This document shows positions 1 through 10,383 of a DNA stretch of 64,000 nt, piece after piece. Location: positions 17,236 to 81,235 of the forward strand of contig JABUQX010038774.1 in the NCBI GenBank assembly GCA_015478945.1. The letters run 5' to 3'. Each line of letters opens with the position of its first letter. Positions within the stretch are counted from its first letter, which is position 1. The notes under the pieces were generated by a model. The model ran no database searches. It was not told the origin of the DNA and was given only the letters and a program-made list of their open reading frames with translations. The position numbers and the translations under genes are program-made. The DNA is from Trachelipus rathkii. Taxonomy: Eukaryota; Arthropoda; Malacostraca; Isopoda; Trachelipodidae.

Positions 1-2537
1 CGGGCAACTCGATGGTTTACAAGTGGCATGTTTTGCAAGAATAGGATAGGTTTGTGATCTGTGTATATTCTGACTTTAATCTTATATAAGAACGGTTTTA
101 ATGACCTGACGGCCCAACGAATGGCAGCAACCTCCCTCTCAGTAGTGCTATACCCCCTTTGAGCCTTTGAAAATACTGTTGAGATGTATGCTATAGGTTT
201 TTCTTCATTATCCTGAACCTGGCTAAGACAGGCTCCTGCACCTATCCCCGATGCATCTGTATAAAGTAATAAGGGTTGTGCCTTTTCTGTACGATCCGGA
301 TAAGTTAATAAGGGTGGTTTAGTTAAGAGTTGTTTTAATTTGTCAAAAGCTTGTTGACATTCGTCCGTCCACGGAATGGTTGATTTACATTTTAATAGGT
401 CAAACAGGGGTTTTGCAATCACTGAACAGTTCGGTATATGCCGGCGATAAAAATTAACCAGTCCCATAAACTGTCGAACTTTTCTAACTGTAGTTGGTGC
501 TTTGAAGTCCTGAATTCCTTTGAGATTCTTTTCCAAGGGAATCATACCCTTACTCGAAATTACGTGTCCCAGGAAGCTTACTTCTCGTCTTAGTAAATTC
601 GTTTTTGAAGGTTTCAATTTGAAGCCGTTAACCATGAATGCTGTAAGCACCTCTTCTAATACTGCCAAATGTTCTGCAAAGGTTTTAGTGATGATAAGCA
701 CATCGTCCAGATAAACCCTGACTTCTTCCCATGAAAGGTGACTCAGTATCAAGTGCATGGCTCTCTGGAACGTGGCGGGTCCATTTTTTACGCCAAAAGG
801 CATTCTAAGAAATTCCCAATGGGATAATGGGGTTGAGAAAGCAGTCTTCTCGATGCTGTCTTCCGCCATTTCAACCTGATAGTACCCCTTTATAAGATCG
901 ATAGTCGTGAAGTATTGCTTGCCTTGAAGGCTAAAAAGGGTATCTGTCAGATTAGGAATGGGAAAGGAATCTCCCTTTGTGACAGAATTTAGTTTTCGAT
1001 AATCTATGCATAGCCGCATAGCCCCATCAGGTTTTCTGATGGGTACTACCGGTGCTGAGTAAGGAGAAAACGATTGCCTGATGATGCCTTCAGCTTCGAG
1101 TTTTCTGCACACTTCCTCCACTTCATATAAAATAGGACCTTGAAGTCTTCGAACAGGTTCGCATATAGGATTATCTATGTAAGTTTCAATTGAGTGTTTA
1201 AGAACAGAGGTACACCCCACATCTGTATCTCCGAGGCTTAAAGCAGTTGGATATTTCAGTAAGAGTTGTATTAATTGATCTTTTTGCTCCCGAGTCAGGT
1301 CTGTTGAATCAAGTTGAAAAGCCTCTTCGAGATTAGCAGAGGTCCATTCCTGGTATGTGCTTTGAGGTTTTTGGGTGAGTTCGACCAGATTTACAGGCAC
1401 TGATGATATAGGATGGATAGGATGAATAGAAAGAACAGAAAATGACCCTAGTGGGTAGCCTGATTTCAGCTTAATTATATTACTAGAGAGATTGTAACAA
1501 GGTAGCACTACTGGAGTGTCAAATGTATAAGATATGACCGCATGGTCCATCACAAAGTGATTTTTATCATTAGGAGTGAATAACAAAAGTGTTTTACTAG
1601 TTAAGTCTTTATTTCTTAATATTTCTTCTGGCTTTATAGCTACGGTAATTCCTTTATTAGATGGAATTAGTACATCGTGATCTAATTTCGCAGCATGTTC
1701 CTGCCCTGCTGCAGTTCTGATATCTTTAGCAATTATTGTCAGGACATTGTCATGTCTAGTTATTAATTCTTTATTGGCCAAGTCTGGCAAAATATTTTCT
1801 GCTTGTAAAAGATCATAACCAATTACTACTCCATAACATACAACCTCATCTGGAACTATCACAAAGTCCCTAAATTGTGTTCTATAATTGTTCGAAAGAT
1901 GTAATGATAGTGTGACAGCCCCCAAAACTTCAAAAATGACATCACCGATGCCACGAATACTGACATATTCAGTAGGCTGCATAGGATATTTATTAGGATC
2001 TAAAAGTTTATAAGTTCTATGTGTTATGATACTAACTGAAGCTCCAGTATCTACAAGAGCATCTATTAGCTGTGTTTGTTGGGAGTCATCTATTATAACC
2101 CCTATAACTAGAGTAGCAGGTGAAGATGTGGATAAGTTTTTTAGATAAAGGCAAGGGCCTTTCTTAGGCGTGGTTAATGTAGACTCCTGCTGGAGTAAAT
2201 TAGTAAGTGAATAATTATCAAGATTGACTGATCCCGAAAGGGGAATTAAATCATGGTTGATTAATAAATTTTCTTTTTCTTGAGAATCAATCTCCTCAAT
2301 TTCAGTCTCCGAAGACGGTTTAACAAGATCGAATATTTCCAGTGGACATTCAGCAACCTCAACCTGTAATAATTCCTCTATAGGTTCCACTGTTAAATTT
2401 TCAATTTCGTCAAACATAGATGGTTGAGGTGGTGGCAAATGTGACCCGGTGTTTGTCTTTCGACGCTTTTTATGACGCTGCTGTTTAGGTTGTTCTTCTC
2501 GCTCTGTGGGTGGGTCATCTCCCACAGAGTGAATTAG
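1..2537 (-). CDS. pol: Pol polyprotein: protease, RT, RNase H (runs off window edge), copy 1
   Basis: This open frame is entered by -1 frameshift from gag and runs uninterrupted to base 1. After a charged linker of about 100 residues comes a retropepsin with DTG active site (codons at 2051-2043, context ALVDTGAS) and a VIGYDLL motif near its end. The reverse transcriptase follows, with LCIDYRKLNS, the first catalytic Asp in TTIDLIKGYYQ, MPFGVKNGPATFQ and YLDD (713-702). The RNase H then shows the catalytic triad motifs YTDASG (259-246), the EREV Glu (146-131) and YTDHKP (64-49). This order (PR-RT-RH) is that of Ty3/gypsy Pol. The tether, OTU domain and integrase seen in copies 2 and 3 are expected beyond the window. 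No inactivating change was found in the visible part, so this copy could derive from a recently active element. Confidence 0.92.
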
Positions 2538-2543
2538 TTTTTT
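2502..2543 (-). promoter_or_regulatory. -1 ribosomal frameshift signal (gag-pol), copy 1
   Basis: On the minus strand, 2543-2537 reads A AAA AAC in gag phase. The gag stop TAA follows at 2536-2534. After a 7-base spacer there is a 9-bp stem, CTCTGTGGG (2529-2521) pairing with CCCACAGAG (2510-2502), around a 10-base loop. Slippage by -1 bypasses the stop and continues in the open pol frame. Heptamer, spacer and stem are preserved in the other two copies. Confidence 0.88.
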
Positions 2544-4426
2544 GAACTTTTAGGGGATCTCTGTGGACAATTCATGCCCAAGTGACTTCCCTGACAATAC
2601 GGACATCGCAAAGTAGAGTCACATTTAACTTGTTTTTCTGTCATTAGTGGGCAGTCTGGCACTATATGTCCATGTTCTTTACATCGTATGCATTGATTCT
2701 TTTCAGCATAGCATTCTTCATAGACATGCCCCCTCTTACCGCAAAATTGGCAATAAGGCCTCGATGGACAATCTTTAACATGGTGTCCTGGTGTCTTACA
2801 ATACTTACAAGAAAGGTTATTTCCGGCCCACCATGGTTGTTGTGTTGATGAAGAAGAAGTAGGTTGTTGGGAATGTTGTGATGTTGGTTGTTGAGAGGGT
2901 TGATTTTGTTGTTGTTGTTGTTGACGATTATTTTGTTGTGGTGATATACGCCCTTTCTTAGGGGAATTTTGACCTTTATTAGATGGATAGAAAGTCCTAT
3001 TTTGGCGAGGTGAATTTGGAGGAACACTACCTTTGGGGTTATTCACATTCGATGGAGGGAATGGAGGTTTGGCAACCACCTGTGCAAAGGTTGGTACAAC
3101 ATATTGTTGTTGAGACACTTGTTGCACAGGCGGTTCATAGCCCGGATAAGTTAAATATCCCCGGGGTACGATATTTTGTTGTTGATTGTAATATTCGTGT
3201 GTTTGTATAGGTAAGGGTGGTAATGAATTTGGATGTGTTTGTAGATTAGAAATATCAATCACCTCAGGTGAATATGGTTCTGGAATAATCTCTTGGGATG
3301 GTACTTGGGGAATCGCCGATGCTGACATATGTCCGTTGGTTTTGTAACTATTATAATGTTGCGAGATTATTTTGACTAATGCTTCCCAACTCATGGGAAC
3401 TCCTGCCAAAGCAATCTCACATACAGTAATGGATGCTTGTATAAGTTGTTGTACTTGCAATGGCGTACTATTTATTAGTTTTTCACGCACCATTTTCATA
3501 TTTTTCACATCTGAACCCGGGAATCCCATCTCGGCTAAACCCTGCAACCTAAGAGCATACAAGGGTATCGTTTCATGGGAAAGAATTTTCGCTTCATTAA
3601 AGTTATTAAGATGGGTTTTAACCTTCTTCCGTAAATAGTCAGTAAACCATTCAACTAGTTGCGTTTTTATAACAGTATACCCTGCATTGTTCTTCATTAA
3701 TAACTCGTATACATCTTTCATATCCCCCTCCAGGTATGAACCCAGATGTGTTCTCCAACCTTCCGATGTTGATCGTGGATATGTTATTCTCGCATATTCT
3801 TCAAAACGCTGTAAGAACTGGGGAAAAGGCTCCCCATTTTCCAATGAGTATTTCCCTATAGGGATCATTCTTGTTGACTGATGGGGTATAAATCCCTCCA
3901 GTAACAAGACTACTTTAGAAAGAGCCATTATCATTTGTTGGTTTTGCAAATAAATTGCCTTTAACCAATCTCCATCTGTTACATCAAATTGTGTTTGATT
4001 TACCTGATTTACCAATGAGGATGCCTCATTCTCATTTGATTTAAAGGGGACAGATTGACTCTCCTGTGAGCCCTGTTGCAGTGCTGACATTTGTGGGAAA
4101 TTCCATTGCGGGGATGGTAACCTCGCCATTCTTTCCATCAACCTTTGTCCTTCTGCCATTTGTTGAGTCAGCTGCTGTTTGGTGATTTCACCACCTAAAG
4201 GGTTGTTTCTTGTAGACGGTGTAACCGTAGAATTAGTTGTTGCAAGGGTGGTGTTAGGTTTCGGTTTTACCGAACTCTGTTGTAAGTTCTTTTGTTCTGG
4301 TTCTGCCGCTAATATCTGCTTTATTTCATCCGAATTCCCCCCCCCATTCAAATTCAATCCTACCACACCAACCTCTCCCAACTCACCAACCTCCCCACTC
4401 TCACTCACAACCACATTTTCCGCCAT
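2534..4426 (-). CDS. gag: Gag polyprotein, intact (630 aa), copy 1
   Basis: This is the structural polyprotein that forms the retrotransposon particle and packages its RNA. The first about 150 residues are acidic, Gly-rich and then Gln/Ser/Thr-rich. Residues about 190-370 resemble a retrotransposon capsid region (helix-rich, with a short EPFPQFLQRFEEYA stretch). They are followed by a Pro/Gln linker with a polyglutamine run. The C-terminus is a nucleocapsid with four zinc knuckles at residues 540-553, 559-572, 579-592 (all C-x2-C-x4-H-x4-C) and 608-620 (variant C-x2-C-x3-H-x4-C). Four knuckles is more than the one or two usual in Ty3/gypsy elements. The start is the first ATG after the leader and is conserved in copies 2 and 3. 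The ORF ends in SSKN at TAA, directly after a slippery A AAA AAC, so pol is reached by -1 frameshifting. Confidence 0.93.
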   Translation of the reverse strand: MAENVVVSESGEVGELGEVGVVGLNLNGGGNSDEIKQILAAEPEQKNLQQSSVKPKPNTTLATTNSTVTPSTRNNPLGGEITKQQLTQQMAEGQRLMERMARLPSPQWNFPQMSALQQGSQESQSVPFKSNENEASSLVNQVNQTQFDVTDGDWLKAIYLQNQQMIMALSKVVLLLEGFIPHQSTRMIPIGKYSLENGEPFPQFLQRFEEYARITYPRSTSEGWRTHLGSYLEGDMKDVYELLMKNNAGYTVIKTQLVEWFTDYLRKKVKTHLNNFNEAKILSHETIPLYALRLQGLAEMGFPGSDVKNMKMVREKLINSTPLQVQQLIQASITVCEIALAGVPMSWEALVKIISQHYNSYKTNGHMSASAIPQVPSQEIIPEPYSPEVIDISNLQTHPNSLPPLPIQTHEYYNQQQNIVPRGYLTYPGYEPPVQQVSQQQYVVPTFAQVVAKPPFPPSNVNNPKGSVPPNSPRQNRTFYPSNKGQNSPKKGRISPQQNNRQQQQQQNQPSQQPTSQHSQQPTSSSSTQQPWWAGNNLSCKYCKTPGHHVKDCPSRPYCQFCGKRGHVYEECYAEKNQCIRCKEHGHIVPDCPLMTEKQVKCDSTLRCPYCQGSHLGMNCPQRSPKSSKN

Positions 4427-4648
4427 GATTCTTTGTGTTATGTATGTGAGAATGTAAGAGAACTGGAATGTATACTAGACAGTAAAGGAGACACACGATA
4501 ATGACAGGATGAACCGACGATGAAGGAATCAGAAATTTTACGCAACAACACACGGAGCTAGAACCGGATAATACTTCGAAAAAGATAGAAAACCGAGAAA
4601 GTCAAAGAAAAAGTAAGGAAAAGGTAGCAAGGTAGTCAAGCAACTACG
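4427..4648 (-). other. Untranslated leader between PBS and gag, copy 1
   Basis: About 220 bases lie between the primer-binding site and the gag ATG. No ORF of note is conserved across copies. Packaging or dimerisation signals would be expected here, but I see no specific structure I can support. Confidence 0.6.
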
Positions 4649-4659
4649 CTCTGCTACCA
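4649..4659 (-). promoter_or_regulatory. Primer-binding site, initiator tRNA-Met type
   Basis: On the minus strand TGGTAGCAGAG follows the LTR end by a few bases. This 11-mer is complementary to the conserved 3' end (CTCTGCTACCA) of animal initiator tRNA-Met, the usual minus-strand primer of several Ty3/gypsy lineages. The same site is present in copies 2 and 3. Confidence 0.85.
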
Positions 4660-4663
4660 ATTT

Positions 4664-6371
4664 TGTGTTGTAGAATTGTCGGGAATGTGAAAGTGAATGC
4701 AGATTTCAAGGGAGTAAAAGCAAGTGTAATTGTTTTACGGTAGTGACTTACAAAAGTTCTAACAATGGAAGAAAATCAGTTTCAATAACACGAGATCGTA
4801 TAAAGATTATTTACTAAGATAGTGCCCCACAAAATAAAGGCAAAAAAAAACTTTGTTGCATGAACACTCACCGTCCTTTTCCACTCCAATGACCTTCGTC
4901 TGGCTTAAGTGCTTAAACTATTCTTATTTCTAATTTTATTCGTGCTTCATTCGCATGCAAGGTATAACATCAAGCTAAGGTGACCAAGGACAATCAGAAA
5001 ACAGTTCTTCAAAGAATATAAAAGGTTCCAGCTCCAACATTCAGACAGTAACATGAAAAAAATATATATTCAAGGATTAATGCCACACAATCAAATGTTT
5101 TAGAGATATCATAAATCAGTAAAAGCAAAGCCAAGTGATTACCTTAATAAAGAAATGTCTTTGATTTAACCTTGCAAAATTGTGCCAATAGACAAGAAAG
5201 ACAGGTAAAGAAGTGTTGTTTTTTTTTAAGTTTAATTAATTATTTCTCATTATACAAGGCATTACAAGTAATAAATATATTCAAATAAGATTACATTCAT
5301 GTTTTATTAATAGATGTGCAACACATCAGAACCCCCAATATATATATATATATTTTTTATATATATATATATTAACTCCCTTCTCCCCTTTAATTGTTTT
5401 GCTTGGCCAGCAAAACAGAGTATTAAATTTCTTTAAAGCCGTTGACTCCGAACTCCTTTTTGAAATAGTTTGTATTGGAAATTTCGAGGTACTGATATCG
5501 CTATCAGAAATCGGTAAATTTTATACAAAATATAATTATTTATATTGGAAATTTTGAGGTACTGATATCGCTATCAGAAATTAGATAATTATATACATAA
5601 ACACTCTTAAACCTAAAAAAAATTTGATCTATAATCACAACATATAAGATTTATTCCTCTCAGAATAAGTAAATAATGTTTACAAATGTTTAATAGTTTG
5701 TGAATCAACACCCGAGTAAAAAAATATAAAGTAAGTTTAATTTTAAGTTTTAATAGACTTAGAGTAGTTTTATCACTGTTCTTATTTCACTCACACTTTA
5801 ATATTGTTTTAGAAGTTTACTTTTAGAGTATCAATTAAGGCGCTAACAGTCAATTCACTTAATTAATAAAGTTTAGCACAAACTTCTTAAGTAAAAATAA
5901 ATATTTGTATTCAAAAAACAAAGTTACAATTTTTGACATTGTTTTTATATCTCTTTACTTCTTTTACTTAAATACGACAAGATATTTGTATTTATTTATA
6001 CTTAATTAAGACAAGACAAGATAATTGTATTTATTTTACTTAAACAAGACAAAATGATTATATTTATTACTCTCAAATACCTTGGGCATGATTAAGGGTT
6101 GTGGCTAAAGTGATGAAGACAGTTGTGAGAGCGTTTCTAAAGCCAAAGGTGTAATAACAAAAAAAAAGAAGCCCTGTGCCAAAATTAAAAGAAAAGCACT
6201 TGTTCAGGCAAGGATCCAATGTTCTGATCCTGAAGCAAAAAGGGTTCACAAGAAGGGTCCTGTACCCTGTTCCTTTAAAAAAATATATATATACATGTAA
6301 AAAAATTACTTAGCAAAGAAGAGTGTATGACATAAGGTCAGGAACAAAAAAGAATTACGCATCAGTTTACC
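4664..6371 (-). repeat. 5' LTR of copy 1 (lacks its outer end)
   Basis: This is the reverse complement of 6513-8226 and of about 18210-19921, so it is an LTR. It lies just upstream of the primer-binding site on the minus strand. About 140 bases of the outer end that copy 2 has are missing at the fold-back junction at 6371/6372. It contains a TA-rich block (5338-5373), two GATA-like dyads (5492-5507 and 5562-5577) and three imperfect repeats with an ACAAGA core (about 5960-6065). The exact inner terminus (CA end) is uncertain by a few bases. Confidence 0.88.
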
Positions 6372-8226
6372 TCATCGGATACAATTTACGTAAGTGTTAT
6401 CTTTGTTGTTTTTAGAATAGATGTCTTGTAAGCAAGCTTTCTTTCCTCAAGATAGTCGGATTTAGATACGTGAGAAATCTACGATCATCTTTATTCCTCA
6501 ATTGTATTCTCTTGAGGTAAACTGATGCGTAATTCTTTTTTGTTCCTGACCTTATGTCATACACTCTTCTTTGCTAAGTAATTTTTTTACATGTATATAT
6601 ATATTTTTTTAAAGGAACAGGGTACAGGACCCTTCTTGTGAACCCTTTTTGCTTCAGGATCAGAACATTGGATCCTTGCCTGAACAAGTGCTTTTCTTTT
6701 AATTTTGGCACAGGGCTTTTCTTTTTTTGTTATTACACCTTTGGCTTTAGAAACGCTCTCACAACTGTCTTCATCACTTTAGCCACAACCCTTAATCATG
6801 CCCAAGGTATTTGAGAGTAATAAATATAATCATTTTGTCTTGTTTAAGTAAAATAAATACAATTATCTTGTCTTGTCTTAATTAAGTATAAATAAATACA
6901 AATATCTTGTCGTATTTAAGTAAAAGAAGTAAAGAGATATAAAAACAATGTCAAAAATTGTAACTTTGTTTTTGAATACAAATATTTATTTTTACTTAAG
7001 AAGTTTGTGCTAAACTTTATTAATTAAGTGAATTGACTGTTAGCGCCTTAATTGATACTCTAAAAGTAAACTTCTAAAACAATATTAAAGTGTGAGTGAA
7101 ATAAGAACAGTGATAAAACTACTCTAAGTCTATTAAAACTTAAAATTAAACTTACTTTATATTTTTTTACTCGGGTGTTGATTCACAAACTATTAAACAT
7201 TTGTAAACATTATTTACTTATTCTGAGAGGAATAAATCTTATATGTTGTGATTATAGATCAAATTTTTTTTAGGTTTAAGAGTGTTTATGTATATAATTA
7301 TCTAATTTCTGATAGCGATATCAGTACCTCAAAATTTCCAATATAAATAATTATATTTTGTATAAAATTTACCGATTTCTGATAGCGATATCAGTACCTC
7401 GAAATTTCCAATACAAACTATTTCAAAAAGGAGTTCGGAGTCAACGGCTTTAAAGAAATTTAATACTCTGTTTTGCTGGCCAAGCAAAACAATTAAAGGG
7501 GAGAAGGGAGTTAATATATATATATATAAAAAATATATATATATATATTGGGGGTTCTGATGTGTTGCACATCTATTAATAAAACATGAATGTAATCTTA
7601 TTTGAATATATTTATTACTTGTAATGCCTTGTATAATGAGAAATAATTAATTAAACTTAAAAAAACAACACTTCTTTACCTGTCTTTCTTGTCTATTGGC
7701 ACAATTTTGCAAGGTTAAATCAAAGACATTTCTTTATTAAGGTAATCACTTGGCTTTGCTTTTACTGATTTATGATATCTCTAAAACATTTGATTGTGTG
7801 GCATTAATCCTTGAATATATATTTTTTTTTCATGTTACTGCTTGAATGTTGGAGCTGGAACCTTTTTATATTTCTTTGAAGAACTGTTTTCTGATTGTCC
7901 TTGGTCACCTTAGCTTGATGTTATACCTTGCATGCGAATGAAGCACGAATAAAATTAGAAATAAGAATAGTTTAAGCACTTAAGCCAGACGAAGGTCATT
8001 GGAGTGGAAAAGGACGGTGAGTGTTCATGCAACAAAAATTTTTTTTGCCTTTATTTTGTGGGGCGTTATCTTAGTAAATAATCTTTATACGATCTCTTGT
8101 TATTGAAACTGATTTTTCTTCCATTGTTAAGACTTTTGTAAGTCACTACCGTAAAACAATTACACTTGCTTTTACTCCCTTGGAATCTGCATTCATTTTT
8201 CACATTCCCGACAACTCAACAACACA
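6372..8226 (+). repeat. 5' LTR of copy 2
   Basis: About 1855 bases match 18067-19921 at the other end of the element. The left limit coincides with the fold-back junction, so the true LTR start may be missing here. Copy 3 suggests an LTR that begins about 150-200 bases further out. Inside are GATA-like dyads at 7309-7324 and 7379-7394 and a (TA)n block at about 7512-7550. Confidence 0.9.
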
Positions 8227-8230
8227 AAAT

Positions 8231-8241
8231 TGGTAGCAGAG
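8231..8241 (+). promoter_or_regulatory. Primer-binding site, initiator tRNA-Met type, copy 2
   Basis: TGGTAGCAGAG lies a few bases after the LTR end (CAACACA then AAAT). It is complementary to the animal initiator tRNA-Met 3' end. Confidence 0.85.
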
Positions 8242-8470
8242 CGTAGTTCGCTGCGTCTCTTTTGGCCATTCTTCATTCACTGTTTCAGTGAACATTCTCG
8301 GTTTTCTATCTTTTTCGAAGTATTATCCGGTTCTAGCTCCGTGTGTTGTTGCGTAAAATTTCTGATTCCTTCATCGTCGGTTCATCCTGTCATTATCGTG
8401 TGTCTCCTTTACTGTCTAGTATACATTCCAGTTCTCTTACATTCTCATACATTCTTACATACATAGCATC
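8242..8470 (+). other. Untranslated leader between PBS and gag, copy 2
   Basis: This is the counterpart of the copy 1 leader. It diverges from copies 1 and 3 just after the PBS (about 8250-8300). No conserved ORF is present. Confidence 0.55.
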
Positions 8471-10351
8471 ATGGCGGAAAATGTGGTTGTGAGTGAGAGT
8501 GGGGAGGTTGGCGAATTGGGAGAGATTGGTGTGGAAGGATTGAATTTGAATGGGGGGGGGAATTCGGATGAAATAAAGCAGATATTAGCGGCAGGATTAG
8601 AACAAAAGAACTTACAACAGAGTTCGGTAAAACCGAAACCTAGCACCACCCTTGCAACAACTATTTCTACGGTTACACCGTCTACAAGAAACAACCCTTT
8701 AGGTGGTGAAATCACCAAACAGCAGCTGACTCAACAAATGGCAGAAGGACAAAGGTTGATGGAAAGAATGGCGAGGTTACCATCCCCGCAATGGAATTTC
8801 CCACAAATGTCAGCACTGCAACAGGGCTCACAAGAGAGTCAATCTGTCCCTTTTACATCAAATGAGAATGAGGCATCCTCATTGGTAAATCAGGTAAATC
8901 AAACACAATCTGATGTAACAGATGGAGATTGGTTAAAGGCAATTTATTTGCAAAACCAACAAATGATAATGGCTCTTTCTAAAGTAGTCTTGTTACTGGA
9001 GGGATTTATACCCCATCAGTCAACAAGAATGATCCCTATAGGAAAATGGGGAGCCTTTTCCCCAGTTCTTACAGCGTTTTGAAGAATATGCGAGAATAAC
9101 ATATCCACGATCAACATCGGAAGGTTGGAGAACACATCTGGGTTCATACCTGGAGGGGGATATGAAAGATGTATACGAGTTATTAATGAAGAACAATGCA
9201 GGGTATACTGTTATAAAAACGCAACTAGTTGAATGGTTTACTGACTATTTACGGAAGAAGGTTAAAACCCATCTTAATAACTTTAATGAAGCGAAAATTC
9301 TTTCCCATGAAACGATACCCTTGTATGCTCTTAGGTTGCAGGGTTTAGCCGAGATGGGATTCCCGGGTTCAGATGTGAAAAATATGAAAATGGTGCGTGA
9401 AAAACTAATAAATAGTACGCCATTGCAAGTACAACAACTTATACAAGCATCCATTACTGTATGTGAGATTGCTTTGGCAGGAGTTTCCAATGAGTTGGGA
9501 AGCATTAGTCAAAATAATCTCGCAACATTATAATAGTTACAAAAACAACGGACAAATGTCAGCATCGGCAACTTCCCCAAGTACCATCCCAAGAGATTAT
9601 TCCAGAACCATATTCACCTGAGGTGATTGATATTTCTAATCTACAAACACATCCAAATTCATTACCACCCTTACCTATACAAACACACGAATATTACAAT
9701 CAACAACAAAATATCGTACCCCGGGGATATTTAACTTATCCGGGCTATGAACCGCCTGTGCAACAAGTGTCTCAACAACAATATGTTGTACCAACCTTTG
9801 CACAGGTGGTTGCCAAACCTCCATTCCCTCCATCGAATGTGAATAACCCCAAAGGTAGTGTTCCTCCAAATTCACCTCGCCAAAATAGGACTTTCTATCC
9901 ATCTAATAAAGGTCAAAATTCCCCTAAGAAAGGGCGTATATCACCACAACAAAATAATCGTCAACAACAACAACAACAAAATCAACCCTCTCAACAACCA
10001 ACATCACAACATTCCCAACAACCTACTTCTTCTTCATCAACACAACAACCATGGTGGGCCGGAAATAACCTTTCTTGTAAGTATTGTAAGACACCAGGAC
10101 ACCATGTTAAAGATTGTCCATCGAGGCCTTATTGCCAATTTTGCGGTAAGAGGGGGCATGTCTATGAAGAATGCTATGCTGAAAAGAATCAATGCATACG
10201 ATGTAAAGAACATGGACATATAGTGCCAGACTGCCCACTAATGACAGAAAAACAAGTTAAATGTGACTCTACTTTGCGATGTCCGTATTGTCAGGGAAGT
10301 CACTTGGGCATGAATTGTCCACAGAGATCCCCTAAAAGTTCAAAAAACTAA
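8471..10351 (+). pseudogene. gag: gag of copy 2, frameshifted
   Basis: This is the same Gag as copy 1 but broken in two places. A deletion of about 14 bases near 9045 sits between short GGAAA direct repeats and shifts the frame after the N-terminal 200 residues. A scrambled patch at about 9485-9590 disrupts the capsid-to-linker region. The three open pieces are 8471-9082, 9162-9533 and 9623-10351. The last piece carries all four zinc knuckles and the correct gag terminus. The deletion near 9045 is also in copy 3 but not in copy 1. Confidence 0.9.
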
Positions 10352-10383
10352 TTCACTCTGTGGGAGATGACCCACCCACAGAG
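10342..10383 (+). promoter_or_regulatory. -1 ribosomal frameshift signal, copy 2
   Basis: A AAA AAC at 10342-10348 is in gag phase, with TAA at 10349-10351 and a 7-base spacer from 10349 to 10355. The stem is CTCTGTGGG (10356-10364) with CCCACAGAG (10375-10383). The downstream pol frame has been open since about 10336, so the overlap is very short and the slip has to occur at this heptamer. Confidence 0.88.

Larger units (their letters stand above)
1..6371 (-). mobile_element. Ty3/gypsy LTR retrotransposon, copy 1 (5' part, cut by window edge)
   Basis: Read on the minus strand this is the 5' part of a Ty3/gypsy element: a partial 5' LTR (6371-4664), primer-binding site (4659-4649), leader, gag (4426-2534), a frameshift signal (2543-2502) and pol through RNase H, which leaves the window at base 1. 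It is the most intact of the three copies, since both gag and the visible pol frame are uninterrupted. At 6371 its LTR meets copy 2 head to head. The OTU, integrase and ORF3 parts would lie outside the window. Confidence 0.93.

Noticed and set aside
2662..3027. 121-codon minus-strand ORF (and its copy at 9858-10223) overlapping gag
   Set aside because: It is the gag zinc-knuckle and polyglutamine region read in a shifted frame. Composition (Asn-rich from CAA/AAC repeats) explains the openness.
2983..3210. 75-codon ORFs antisense to gag at 2983-3210, 9675-9902 and 44134-44361
   Set aside because: They are shadows of the conserved gag coding sequence, without their own domain.
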